Part shown: positions 44,641 to 52,794 of the stretch, one piece after another
Layout: every line of letters starts with the position of its first letter
How positions within the stretch are numbered: the stretch's first letter is position 1
NCBI GenBank assembly: GCA_965229765.1
Contig: CBDDJT010000003.1
Location: 1,054,001-1,118,000, forward strand
DNA length: 64,000 nt
Source: ASV31 sp965229765
GTDB lineage: Bacteria > Pseudomonadota > Alphaproteobacteria > Rhodobacterales > Rhodobacteraceae
Reading direction: 5' to 3'
Position numbers and translations under genes: made by a program
The notes under the pieces: generated by a model
What the model was told of the DNA's origin: nothing
The model's database searches: none
The model's input: the letters and a program-made list of their open reading frames with translations, nothing else

Positions 44641-46287
44641 GTGCAGAATCTGGGTATGACCATTAAATCGGCAATTGCCCTAACGGTATCCGGTGCGTTC
44701 CTGGCAGCAATCGCTTCGGCGTCGGCCCTGATAAACTGGCTGGTGTTTCCCCCCGTTGTCGCAGATGACCCGGTTCCAATCCTTGAAAACACACCGGCAC
44801 GAAGCATTGATCTGCCTGTGTACATGCCGGCAAACCTTAACGGACCAAACGACCGGTGGACACTGGATGGGGTCACGGTATCCCGCTGGTCAATCAGTGA
44901 CCAACCTTTGCAAATTCGTAATGGAGTGGTGCAGCTTTCCGCGCCCTTCGCTCTCGATACTTCAATTGCAACGCCCAATTCTTTGCCGCTCTTTAGGGAT
45001 CTTGCACCGTCGGGCACACGGGAAACGAGCGAAGTAGCACTGGCCACGCAACCGGCCTCTGCCCCCCCTGACCCTGCCATCAGCGATGCCGGCGGCCGTG
45101 TGGTATACGACGACTTGATGACCGTACTGCCGGACGTCGGACAAACTACGCCCGAAGAGGACGCGGAAGACGATACATCCACGGCATTGGAGGTGGCCGA
45201 CTACGTTGTGCAAGAGTCGACGACACCTGCCACCGACTCCCGCCCGACGCCAAGCTCAGCGGAAGCACTTGAAGACGACGCTGCGGCAAACAGGAACGAA
45301 CCCGCACACACGGACGCCGAAAGCCCCGTCCCTTCTGGAATGTTTGCGTCGCCTCAAATCTCGGCGCCAGCCGCGCTCGGAACGGATGGCGAGGTGAACG
45401 ACGAACCTGCGGAAGTCGCAACGCAAGCCGCGCCGACCGTGGTCAAGCCTACGCCTCTTGCGCCCTCCGCGGCCCCGGCGCCTGCGCCGCCGCCGTACAT
45501 CGTGTCGCCAGAAATCAGCATCGTCGACCGTGTCCTTCGCAATGCCGAGGCCGAGCTTACAACCCTGCTCCAAACAGGTCGTGGCACCTCTGAGATACAG
45601 ACGCCGCCCGCTGCCACGGCTGGCCCAGAAGCGGCGTCTGACGTGCAGGCGGCAGCATCCGGACGCGACAAAGAAAGCGGCCACGATCAGTCATCGGTTC
45701 AAGAGGAGGTGCTCTCGGGCGAAGCTGCGGTCCAAGCACCGCTCGAAGACGTTTCCCAAGGTGGATTGAACGATGCCGAGGCCGACGCCGACGCCGACGC
45801 CGAAGTGTTTGCCGGTGCCTTGGCACCCGCCATATCTCTTCGACCTTCTCCACGGCCCAGGCCGGAGCCAGAACGTAATGCACCGCCCGAGGACGAACCT
45901 GCGACACTCATTGCCGACGCAGAGCCGGGGCGCACAACCGCTCAGCCCACTGCCCCGGAGTCAAGGCGCGCAGAGGGCCTGTTATCACTTCTTGGCAACA
46001 TTGTCGCCCCAAACACGCCGGAGCGACAGGACCCCGACACACAAGACGACGTGGCGCCGCAGGAGGACGAGCCTGATAAGATAGCCATGCGGGACGTTCC
46101 CCTAAAGCTACGTGGTACTTTTCGGATCAAGGAGCTGCGTTGGGCGATTGTTGAAAACACGCGCGGCATAATGAGCCGGCTGACCATTGGAGATACGATC
46201 AACGGCTTTGTCATCATCGACATCGGCAGTGATTACGTAACGCTTTCTGATGGTGTCGCGCCGATCACCTTGCCGCTCATGCCCTGA
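44641..46287 (+). CDS. Periplasmic GspC/PilP-like protein with long disordered linker
   Basis: A 548-residue protein with one N-terminal transmembrane helix (about residues 10-35), a long Pro/Ala/Glu-rich linker (about 120-470) and a C-terminal folded domain of about 65 residues beginning LKLRGTFRIKELRWAIV. In that domain, small beta strands ending GDTINGFVIIDIGSDYVTLS resemble the HR domain of type II secretion GspC and the PilP domain, which bind secretin-type partners. The linker contains a GCCGAC triplet-pair repeat (45781-45804) giving Ala-Asp repeats. The start is GTG 44641 or ATG 44656. It closes the lipoprotein operon. Confidence 0.65.
   Translation: MQNLGMTIKSAIALTVSGAFLAAIASASALINWLVFPPVVADDPVPILENTPARSIDLPVYMPANLNGPNDRWTLDGVTVSRWSISDQPLQIRNGVVQLSAPFALDTSIATPNSLPLFRDLAPSGTRETSEVALATQPASAPPDPAISDAGGRVVYDDLMTVLPDVGQTTPEEDAEDDTSTALEVADYVVQESTTPATDSRPTPSSAEALEDDAAANRNEPAHTDAESPVPSGMFASPQISAPAALGTDGEVNDEPAEVATQAAPTVVKPTPLAPSAAPAPAPPPYIVSPEISIVDRVLRNAEAELTTLLQTGRGTSEIQTPPAATAGPEAASDVQAAASGRDKESGHDQSSVQEEVLSGEAAVQAPLEDVSQGGLNDAEADADADAEVFAGALAPAISLRPSPRPRPEPERNAPPEDEPATLIADAEPGRTTAQPTAPESRRAEGLLSLLGNIVAPNTPERQDPDTQDDVAPQEDEPDKIAMRDVPLKLRGTFRIKELRWAIVENTRGIMSRLTIGDTINGFVIIDIGSDYVTLSDGVAPITLPLMP
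45781..45804. repeat. Short GCCGAC tandem repeat in the GspC/PilP-like gene
   Basis: Three perfect GCCGAC units followed by a GCCGAA variant encode Ala-Asp repeats in the linker. Such repeats can vary in number by slippage without frameshift, since each unit is 6 bases. Confidence 0.6.
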
Positions 46288-46428
46288 GGCTGCAATGCCA
46301 CCTCAGACGCACGATGTCTCCGCGAGTGCGGCATGAAGAATGGGAACCGCCGAGAACCTGTCGGACTGCAAATCGGAAACCCTGGCCTGTGTAGTGAAGC
46401 GCAATCGGCGGTTGCGGCCCACGCAGGA

Positions 46429-46560
46429 TCAGCTTGACGGTGTGAAATTCCACCGCAGGATATCGTCGATACGGGCTTGCGGATGGCCTGCGGTGATGGC
46501 CTTCAGGGTGGTCTTGAGATGGGCGAAACAGATTGGCGCAACGTAAGCCGCCACGCCAAT
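46429..46560 (-). pseudogene. C-terminal remnant of an IS66-family transposase
   Basis: The minus strand reads ICFAHLKTTLKAITAGHPQ followed by ARIDDILRWNFTPSS and a stop. This matches the very end of IS66 TnpC proteins (...HPxxRIDDLLPWNF). Only about 43 codons remain. No second end of the element is visible. It separates the GspC-like gene from the SH3 gene. Confidence 0.6.
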
Positions 46561-46575
46561 CCTTTGGGCAATGCC

Positions 46576-47004
46576 TTAGGGCTGTGTGTAAATGAACGTG
46601 GATGTGCCAGGCGCCCTGGGCATGGTCATGTAGGGGTATGGAACAACTGACGTGTAGGGATAAGTCCAGGTTCCACCATACCAAGGGGCAGGTGCCGGTG
46701 CGGGTGTCTGCCTGAGGTATCTGGCCGAAACCCAGCCAGTTGCCGTTGCTGACGACACATTGCACCAGTAGCCAGAGGCGCTACAGCCGTGAACATGTAC
46801 AGTGGTGTTTCTGTGGAGTACAGAAATTGCCCGATACGAAGTTCCGGGCCCCTCTCTCAAGTTTAACGCGCCAGTGGTTACAGCCGTACTTATTCGATAG
46901 ACTGTAATGCTTGAAACCCGATTGGAGGAGTGGTCATCATGGGAGAATGCGACCACAGGTGCGAATATTATAGCAAGTGCGGCGAGTAAGGAATGGACTT
47001 TCAT
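46576..47004 (-). CDS. Secreted SH3-domain protein
   Basis: A 142-residue exported protein with a signal peptide ending AFS (about residue 21). Residues 45-98 form a bacterial SH3 domain (GALNLREGPGTSYRAISVL and TATGWVSARYLRQ), with a Cys pair HGCSASGYWC. The C-terminus is Pro/Tyr-rich. Such domains bind peptidoglycan or protein partners in the envelope. It has an AGGAGAAG site and is on the strand of the CsgG-like run. Confidence 0.78.
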   Translation of the reverse strand: MKVHSLLAALAIIFAPVVAFSHDDHSSNRVSSITVYRISTAVTTGALNLREGPGTSYRAISVLHRNTTVHVHGCSASGYWCNVSSATATGWVSARYLRQTPAPAPAPWYGGTWTYPYTSVVPYPYMTMPRAPGTSTFIYTQP

Positions 47005-47152
47005 AGATCTTCTCCTGGTTGGCTGGGCAAGTGATCACAGTGCGCTGCCAGACGATGCTGATGTGTTCGGTTACATCTGAGCAATCTTGGCGCCTACGCA
47101 TTCAAGTAGGTATTTCCCAACGGGTTGTTTGGCTTGGCTTCGTGCATCGGCG

Positions 47153-47953
47153 CTATTCCTGGCCAACGACCACGTCGAGCACAGAGGCCAGAGTTCCGGA
47201 AACACCCGAAACCACAGTTCCGCCGTTTACTGCGCCGATGGCAGTGGTGCCGATCTGGCCAAGGGTCCTTTGCAATCCATCAAGATCGACGGATGACGTC
47301 AGAAATGGCACGATGTTCTCATGCTGAGAGGCGAGTGCGGCCGATACTCCGCTGAGCTCTACGGTGATCTCGCCTGAGATGTCGAAATCATTTGCGGCGG
47401 AGTTCAGAGCAAGGATCATCGCACCGGCCGTGGTGCCTATCGCATCAACTGTGCTACGTGCGGCGCCGGCAGCGCCTGATATCGCAACATCGACAGACTG
47501 GTTCACACCATAAACGATGTCTGCCGTGCCAATAGAACTGGTGCTGTCACCGGCGGGGTCTTCCGCGCCCGCGAGGTCTCCGACGATCTCCACTGCAAAG
47601 TTGGTAAAGACGTCACCAGTGTTGGTCGCCCCAAGCACGGTGGTCGCAAGGTCACCAAGCCTGACACGCGCCTGCGTTGCGGCGATGATATCACCGACTT
47701 GTCCGGAAACACCTGTCGCAACGACTTTGATACTGCCGTCGATCACGCCCTGCCCAGCAGAGTCCAATGCGTTTTGCGCGACGTTTGCCGCAATCAGGCT
47801 TACGGTCTCGATCTGTCCAAGATCGGCAAGGACGCGTTCGACAACGGTTTGCGAATTTGCCGCCACAGGGCTGGCCAAAGAGAACACGAGGGCAATGACT
47901 CCAGCAGACACGCGACGCCCACGTGAGACTGCTATGGTTTGCCGCCGTTCCAT
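47153..47953 (-). CDS. Secreted repeat protein, paralogue of the 48-49 kb protein
   Basis: A 266-residue exported protein with a signal peptide ending VAA (about residue 32). The mature part is Gly/Ala/Val/Thr-rich, with no Cys, and contains DLATTVLGATNTGDVFTN and QIGTTAIGAVNGGTVVSG, which match repeats in the gene at 48225-49262. Both begin with a block like VVERVLADLGQIETV / VLERVLAQTASLNDV. The composition and spaced Asn-Gly/Asn-Thr-Gly motifs recall exported adhesin or functional-amyloid subunits, but not E. coli CsgA itself. Start ATG 47953; GTG 47962 is possible. Confidence 0.65.
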   Translation of the reverse strand: MERRQTIAVSRGRRVSAGVIALVFSLASPVAANSQTVVERVLADLGQIETVSLIAANVAQNALDSAGQGVIDGSIKVVATGVSGQVGDIIAATQARVRLGDLATTVLGATNTGDVFTNFAVEIVGDLAGAEDPAGDSTSSIGTADIVYGVNQSVDVAISGAAGAARSTVDAIGTTAGAMILALNSAANDFDISGEITVELSGVSAALASQHENIVPFLTSSVDLDGLQRTLGQIGTTAIGAVNGGTVVSGVSGTLASVLDVVVGQE

Positions 47954-48112
47954 CAGATGCACGTAACGGCGTATGCGCCGCCTCGGTCAGTCATGGTGAA
48001 GTCCCGGTCCAGGCGGCGATGTGTTCTTGGGGGAACGACAAACCTGTGCCTCCTGAACCGGGTTGGGCCGCGATGCCGGTTTTGAAACCCGATCGCGGTA
48101 ATACGAAAAATA

Positions 48113-48173
48113 CCAGCCGAGGCGGGTCTTAAGGGGTCTGTTGGGGGTCCTCATACCCGTTCTCCTCGGCTGG
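48113..48173 (-). terminator. Long hairpin after the 48-49 kb secreted-protein gene
   Basis: CCAGCCGAGG (48113-48122) pairs with CCTCGGCTGG (48164-48173), and inside it CGGGT (48123-48127) with ACCCG (48155-48159). On the minus strand it lies about 50 bases after the stop codon, so it may be an RNA-stabilising or partial termination structure between the two paralogues. Confidence 0.55.
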
Positions 48174-48224
48174 CAAGGTGCCGCGCGCCTGTTGGGACAT
48201 GTAGCGCGCGGTCAGGCAACCAGA

Positions 48225-49262
48225 TTACTGAGTCGCAGTGGCGTCAAACATGTTCGTGGCGCTGTTGCCCACGATCGCGGCCACGGTGCCATCGACCTGG
48301 TTGTTCACACCGGACACGATGGTACCGGTGTTGACTGCACCAAGCACGGTGGTCTCCATGCTGCCAAGCAGCTGGTCGAGTCCGGCCAGCGTGATCGACC
48401 CGGCGTCGCTGAGGATGTCCAGCTGATCCGGCGAGATGGCCGCGACCGAAGCGTTTACGCCCTCGAGATTGACGCTGATTCCACCATCGATATCCATGGT
48501 GTTCAGGGCCGAGTTCACCGCAACCACCGTCGATGCTGCCGTCGTACCGACCTGGGTGACGACCGAACGCACCGCCTGGCTGGTGTCTGCGATGGCTTCC
48601 TCAACTTCCTGGTTGGTGCCCAGGCCGATCTCACCGGTGTTGACCGCACCGAGCACGGTGGTCGCCATGTTGCCGAAGTTCACGGTCACGTCAGAGATCG
48701 CGGTGACCTGATTATCGACGTTGGCAGTCGCTTCGTCGATCCGGTTGGCGATGATGTCGATGGAACCGTCGATCAGACCGGCAGACTGAGTGACGGACAC
48801 CGTTTGAAGTACGCCGTTGGTGACAACGGTGATACCCGAACCCACGGAGGCACTGCCTAGACCAAGTCCCTCATCGCCGAGTTGGACCGGAGCACCAATC
48901 GGCGCAACGAGATCCGTGCCGGCGCCGGTTGCACCGATGGTACCTGCGTTGTTCGCAAGCACAACGCCGTCGAGTGCTCCACCTTCACCGATGACCGAAC
49001 CATCTGCTTGGACGGTACCGAAGACAGGATTGGTGTTGGCATCGACACCAACAAAGATGATGTCTCCCGCCGTCAGCTGCCGCGGCTCAGTGGTCACCGA
49101 GTCCGCACCGGCACCAATGTTGTCGGCGGTGTTGGCAAAGACGCCCGTCACGTCGTTCAGGCTCGCTGTTTGGGCCAGTACACGCTCCAGCACCGATTGG
49201 GCCGAAGCGGCACCCGCCATGGCGACCGTCAGGACGGCCGTCGTCGTAAGAAGCTTTTTCAT
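48225..49262 (-). CDS. Secreted repeat protein, candidate substrate of the CsgG-like channel (HfaD-like?)
   Basis: A 345-residue exported protein with a signal peptide ending ASA (about residue 21). The mature sequence is poor in charged residues other than Asp/Glu, has no Cys and carries the repeat ATTVLGAVNTGEIGLG and its later copy ETTVLGAVNTGTIVSG, plus related beta-strand-like segments. It is a paralogue of the protein at 47153-47953. Its place directly after the CsgG-like gene is that of HfaD or curli-type substrates. The GGAAG site precedes the ATG. The HfaD assignment is inference. Confidence 0.68.
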   Translation of the reverse strand: MKKLLTTTAVLTVAMAGAASAQSVLERVLAQTASLNDVTGVFANTADNIGAGADSVTTEPRQLTAGDIIFVGVDANTNPVFGTVQADGSVIGEGGALDGVVLANNAGTIGATGAGTDLVAPIGAPVQLGDEGLGLGSASVGSGITVVTNGVLQTVSVTQSAGLIDGSIDIIANRIDEATANVDNQVTAISDVTVNFGNMATTVLGAVNTGEIGLGTNQEVEEAIADTSQAVRSVVTQVGTTAASTVVAVNSALNTMDIDGGISVNLEGVNASVAAISPDQLDILSDAGSITLAGLDQLLGSMETTVLGAVNTGTIVSGVNNQVDGTVAAIVGNSATNMFDATATQ

Positions 49263-49336
49263 CTTCCATACCTTTTCAAACGCATGTCCTTCCGACCATG
49301 CGCGGGTTGACTTGGGGATAAACGGAAGGTCCCCGA

Positions 49337-49355
49337 CCGGTGCCGAATGCACCGG
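49337..49355 (-). terminator. Hairpin between the CsgG-like gene and the repeat-protein gene
   Basis: CCGGTGC-CGAAT-GCACCGG, a 7-bp perfect stem and 5-base loop, lies 20 bases after the CsgG-like stop. It may adjust the ratio of channel to substrate mRNA. Confidence 0.45.
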
Positions 49356-49374
49356 ATTCCTTTGGGCGCGCGGG

Positions 49375-50703
49375 TCATCCGCCGCCCCTTTGATCGTATT
49401 CGGGTGTTCCGGGCCGTGGCGGCCCGCTGGTCGTCGCCGCGCCATCCGGCGCCACATCCGTATCTGTCGCGATCTTTTCCGCCTCGGCCCGCAACAGCAC
49501 GGCCCGATCCCGGGCCTTCTGTATCGCGGTCACCGCCTGTTCGACGATCAGCGCGGCCCCGTCGCCCTCGGGGCCGGTCAAGCCCTCTACCGCGCCGTTG
49601 CGCAATGCGCGAACCGCCTTGCCAAGCGCATCGGCCGCTTCCACCACCGCCAGATCGGCAGCGTCGGGATCATTCGTCATCACCGACCGCTCTGCCGCAG
49701 AAATGGCCCTGGCCGCGAGGATGGTGGCCTGTCTTCCCAGATCGATGGCCTTGGCCGACATCTGGACCGGCGGCGCCGGGGGCGCGGCCGCCGGGGCGGC
49801 GGCGGCCTCTTCGACAGACAGGACGCGTGTACGTTCGCCAGCCTTGGCGATCACCTCGGTCAGACGCGGGTTCGGAAAATAGCCCTCGTCCAAGCCGAGG
49901 GCACGACCGAACTCTCCCAACTGCGACACGCACTGTTCCAGCGTCCGCGGTCCCGTCACCGGTTTCAGAAGCTGGAGCACGGCAAGATTTATCATCTGGC
50001 GAAGCGCAAGATGCAGCGCTTCGCGTTCCTTCATTCCGATCTCGAAACTGATCAGGTCCGTGCCAAAGAACGTGTCGACGCCAAACGCGACCTCTCTGGC
50101 GTAGATCTGCTTTTGCAAAGAGATGTTTGCGACAACTATGCCGGTGTAAGTGTCCGTCAGCGCCAGATCGAGCCCCACAAGGATCCGATCCTGCCGTGCC
50201 CTGGGTCCGACACCATTCACGTTCACCGCGGCGCCGCCACCGGGAATGAAATCGAGGCTGTTGATGCTGCCGGTGATGTAGAACGTCGACGGCAGGAACG
50301 TGTCGATCTCGCGCAGCCCCCAGTTCGTCTCATTGATCGCAATGTTCGGATCGCGCCGGTTCGCCACGGTGACACCGGTCTTGAACAGCGCTGACTGGAC
50401 GATCTCTCCAGCACCCTGTGAGATGAATTTACCCGTCCCGCCTTCGGAAAACGTTTCCTTTCCCGTGCTGTCGGAAATCTGACCGACGCCAAAAGTTAAG
50501 GCGCTGTCGATCTTTCCGTGAAGGCACATCAAGGCCCGGTCGAACGGCGTCGTTATCGTCTCGATCGGTGGCCCCTCTACAAGGTTGGCCGCTCGACTCG
50601 GCGGATCGATCATGCCAGGCGCAACCCCGCCGCAGCCCACCAGCATAAACGCTAGCAGAGCAAACGGGGCGCCATGGCGCCTGGGTGACCGACCGCTTTC
50701 CAA
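49375..50703 (-). CDS. CsgG/HfaB-family outer-membrane lipoprotein
   Basis: A 442-residue lipoprotein from TTG 50703 (MESGRSPRRHG, then lipobox LVGC at residue 23); an ATG-initiated frame extends back to 50784 inside the previous gene. Residues 40-270 carry the CsgG pattern: TTPFDRALMCLHGKI, FGVGQISDSTGK, GAGEIVQSALFKTGV, and beta strands YTGIVVANISLQKQIYAREV as in the channel wall. CsgG proteins are nonameric export pores for curli; HfaB is the Caulobacter homologue for holdfast anchoring. The C-terminal 170 residues are an Ala-rich helical extension. It overlaps the HfaA-like gene region, giving an operon. Confidence 0.82.
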   Translation of the reverse strand: MESGRSPRRHGAPFALLAFMLVGCGGVAPGMIDPPSRAANLVEGPPIETITTPFDRALMCLHGKIDSALTFGVGQISDSTGKETFSEGGTGKFISQGAGEIVQSALFKTGVTVANRRDPNIAINETNWGLREIDTFLPSTFYITGSINSLDFIPGGGAAVNVNGVGPRARQDRILVGLDLALTDTYTGIVVANISLQKQIYAREVAFGVDTFFGTDLISFEIGMKEREALHLALRQMINLAVLQLLKPVTGPRTLEQCVSQLGEFGRALGLDEGYFPNPRLTEVIAKAGERTRVLSVEEAAAAPAAAPPAPPVQMSAKAIDLGRQATILAARAISAAERSVMTNDPDAADLAVVEAADALGKAVRALRNGAVEGLTGPEGDGAALIVEQAVTAIQKARDRAVLLRAEAEKIATDTDVAPDGAATTSGPPRPGTPEYDQRGGG

Positions 50704-50734
50704 TATTGTTGCCCCATGTCCCTCGAAGCGCGCG

Positions 50735-51214
50735 TTACTGACACGACATGTCGTTGCTTCCGAGCTCACCCGTGGAGTCGTCAAGCAGTGAGGTGTTTAC
50801 ACTGCCGTCAACACAGCCTTCGGATGTTGCCGAGTTTGTCGCGGTAATATCGTTGTTGTCGCCCGTGACGCTGATCTCGCCGGTGTTCATGGAACCGACA
50901 GAATAGGTCTGTGTACCCACGTCGTCTCCGATGTGGTCAGCCACATCGCCAATTGTGGCCTGCGCGCCATCTGACACATTCTCAATGTAATTTGATCGCG
51001 CGTCCGTGTAACTGTCCTGATATATGACCGTTTGAGGCCCGTCCTCTGTCTTGGCATCCCTCACAAGATTGGCCCTCTGAAGGGCCAGAGTGCGATCAGA
51101 AACCGAAGAAAAGCCCCAGGACGACGACCAGTTATTTCCGGCCGACGAGGTGTTCTGAGCCAAGGCAGGCCCCGCAGCAAGCATAGATGCCAGCCCAATC
51201 AGTAAAATACGCAT
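50735..51214 (-). CDS. Small secreted HfaA-like protein
   Basis: A 159-residue exported protein with a signal peptide ending ALA (about residue 19) and a GGAGGTGAG site. The mature N-terminus NNWSSSWGFSS recalls the HfaA start, and the middle has SVGSMNTGEISVTGDNND, containing the same NTGEI motif seen in the repeat proteins downstream. It has two Cys near the C-terminus. It precedes the CsgG/HfaB-like gene as hfaA precedes hfaB in Caulobacter. Assignment is by position, size and composition rather than a firm match. Confidence 0.6.
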   Translation of the reverse strand: MRILLIGLASMLAAGPALAQNTSSAGNNWSSSWGFSSVSDRTLALQRANLVRDAKTEDGPQTVIYQDSYTDARSNYIENVSDGAQATIGDVADHIGDDVGTQTYSVGSMNTGEISVTGDNNDITATNSATSEGCVDGSVNTSLLDDSTGELGSNDMSCQ

Positions 51215-51730
51215 AGCGTTTTCTCACCTCCGAAAGAGCGCGGCACCGGAATTTGCGCATCGAGCAGCTTGACTGGGGTCTTCGGCATTTTTTCTTCAAC
51301 TGGCTTTAGTTGCCGACAGAAACCGAGACACCGGACTCGCTCACCGATGCGGAGGCACCCGACGAAGATACAGCTGCAACGCCCGCATCACCGGCAGCTG
51401 CCGCGCTTCCATCCGAAACGGCGGTTGTTCCCAAGTCAGACGCGGCGGCCGCAGATGACGAGGAAGAAGCTGAAACGCCAGTGTCGCTTGCGGCAGCCGC
51501 CGAATCGCCGGTTGAGGCTGCTACACCGCTCGACGATGCTGACGCTGCGGAAGAACCCGTAGAAGCGGCAACGCCATCGTCACTTGCCGACGCAGAACTG
51601 CTGCCGCCATCCGATGGCGCCGTCGGGCTTGGTTCAGGCGTCGTCCCCGGGATGGTCCCGACATCGTCAGTTCCGTCGGCGGTCGCGGTGCGAACAGCTC
51701 CCACTGTCGATAGAGTCTCGCAATGCGTAA

Positions 51731-52661
51731 GAGCCCGATTTGAAACTAATTGAGTGAGTTCAGGAGGTTGTGATTCTGTTCGGCTGCGACACTGAACGGA
51801 GACCACGATGGCCTGGACCGAACTCACCCGCAGCCAGCATGCCCGTGAGGGCGACAAATACGCAAGCGATTTGACAGATGCCGAATGGGCGCTGCTCACC
51901 CCTTTGATGCCGCCGCCCAAGCAAACTGGCCGGCCGCGCACCACGTGTTTGCGCGATGTGTTCGACGCGATCCTTTATGTTGCGACCACAGGGTGCCAGT
52001 GGCGAATGCTGCCGAACGACTTTCCACCGGTCTCGACAGTACGAGGGTATTTCTATGCCTGGCGCAATGACGGGCTGCTGGAGGAGATGAACCGCGCACT
52101 TGTGGAGGCCGCACGTCTGGCTGAGGGCCGAGCAGCCCTGCCAACGGCAGGTATCATCGACAGCCAGAGCGTAAAAACCACTGAAAGTGGCGGGATTAGA
52201 GGCTATGATGCTGGCAAACGGATCAAAGGGCGCAAGCGCCACATTGCCACCGACACGCTTGGCCTGCTGGTCGGTCTTGTCGTTCACAGTGCCGGCATCC
52301 AAGACCGTGATGGCGCGCCGGATGTTCTGAAACGTGTGGCCGCACGGTATCCCACCCTGCGCCACGTCTTCGCCGATGGCGGGTATGCAGGGCCAAAATT
52401 GCGAGAAGCGTTAAAGTCTATCGGGCGCTGGACGGTGCAGATCGTCAAGCGCTCAGACACCGCAGAAGGGTTCGAGGTGTTGCCACGCCGATGGGTCGTC
52501 GAACGTACCCTCGCCTGGCTGGGACGATGCCGACGTCTATCCAAGGATTGGGAAAAATCCATCGCCAGCGCGGCAGCTTGGGTCACGATCGCACACATCC
52601 GCCGAGTCACGCGGCTGCTCGCAAGACAATGAATTCGCTCAAGAAGTTTTGAATCAGACTC
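51731..52661 (+). mobile_element. IS5-family insertion sequence, 931 bp
   Basis: The ends are imperfect inverted repeats (left GAGCCCGATTTGAAACTAAT; right, reverse complement, GAGTCTGATTCAAAACTTCT, with further matches inside). TAA is duplicated on both sides, fitting the TNA target of IS1031/IS427-type elements. One transposase gene is intact, and the target duplication is exact, so the insertion is recent. Confidence 0.88.
51808..52632 (+). CDS. IS5-family transposase
   Basis: A 274-residue DDE transposase: the three acidic sites are in IIDSQSVKT, FADGGYAGPK and RWVVERTLAWLGR, with the N-terminal block WALLTPLMPPPKQTGRPR. It is full length and uninterrupted. It encodes the only gene of the element. 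Confidence 0.93.
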   Translation: MAWTELTRSQHAREGDKYASDLTDAEWALLTPLMPPPKQTGRPRTTCLRDVFDAILYVATTGCQWRMLPNDFPPVSTVRGYFYAWRNDGLLEEMNRALVEAARLAEGRAALPTAGIIDSQSVKTTESGGIRGYDAGKRIKGRKRHIATDTLGLLVGLVVHSAGIQDRDGAPDVLKRVAARYPTLRHVFADGGYAGPKLREALKSIGRWTVQIVKRSDTAEGFEVLPRRWVVERTLAWLGRCRRLSKDWEKSIASAAAWVTIAHIRRVTRLLARQ

Positions 52662-52794
52662 TAACACCGTTTGCCACAGGTTGACACACAGTTACGCGCT
52701 GTCCACTCGCAGTATCCATGCATCCGCCGAGCGCAAGCGGCGTCAACAACGCAAGGGGAATCACTAGAGGGTAACGAACGGCTTTCTGCTTCAT

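Larger units (their letters stand above)
51306..52794 (-). pseudogene. Ser/Ala-rich repeat lipoprotein split by an IS5-family element
   Basis: The 5' part (52794-52662) gives a lipoprotein start, MKQKAVRY, lipobox ALGGC, with a GGGGAAGAG site. Removing the IS (51731-52661) and one TAA joins it in frame to the 3' part (51727-51306): the join reads VANGV-THCETLSTVG. The rebuilt protein has 184 residues. Its C-terminal half is about five units of roughly 16 residues with a D/S-x-GV-x(3)-[ST]-x(3)-SAAAAS pattern. It is the first gene before the HfaA-like gene, so the insertion may also have polar effects. Confidence 0.85.
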
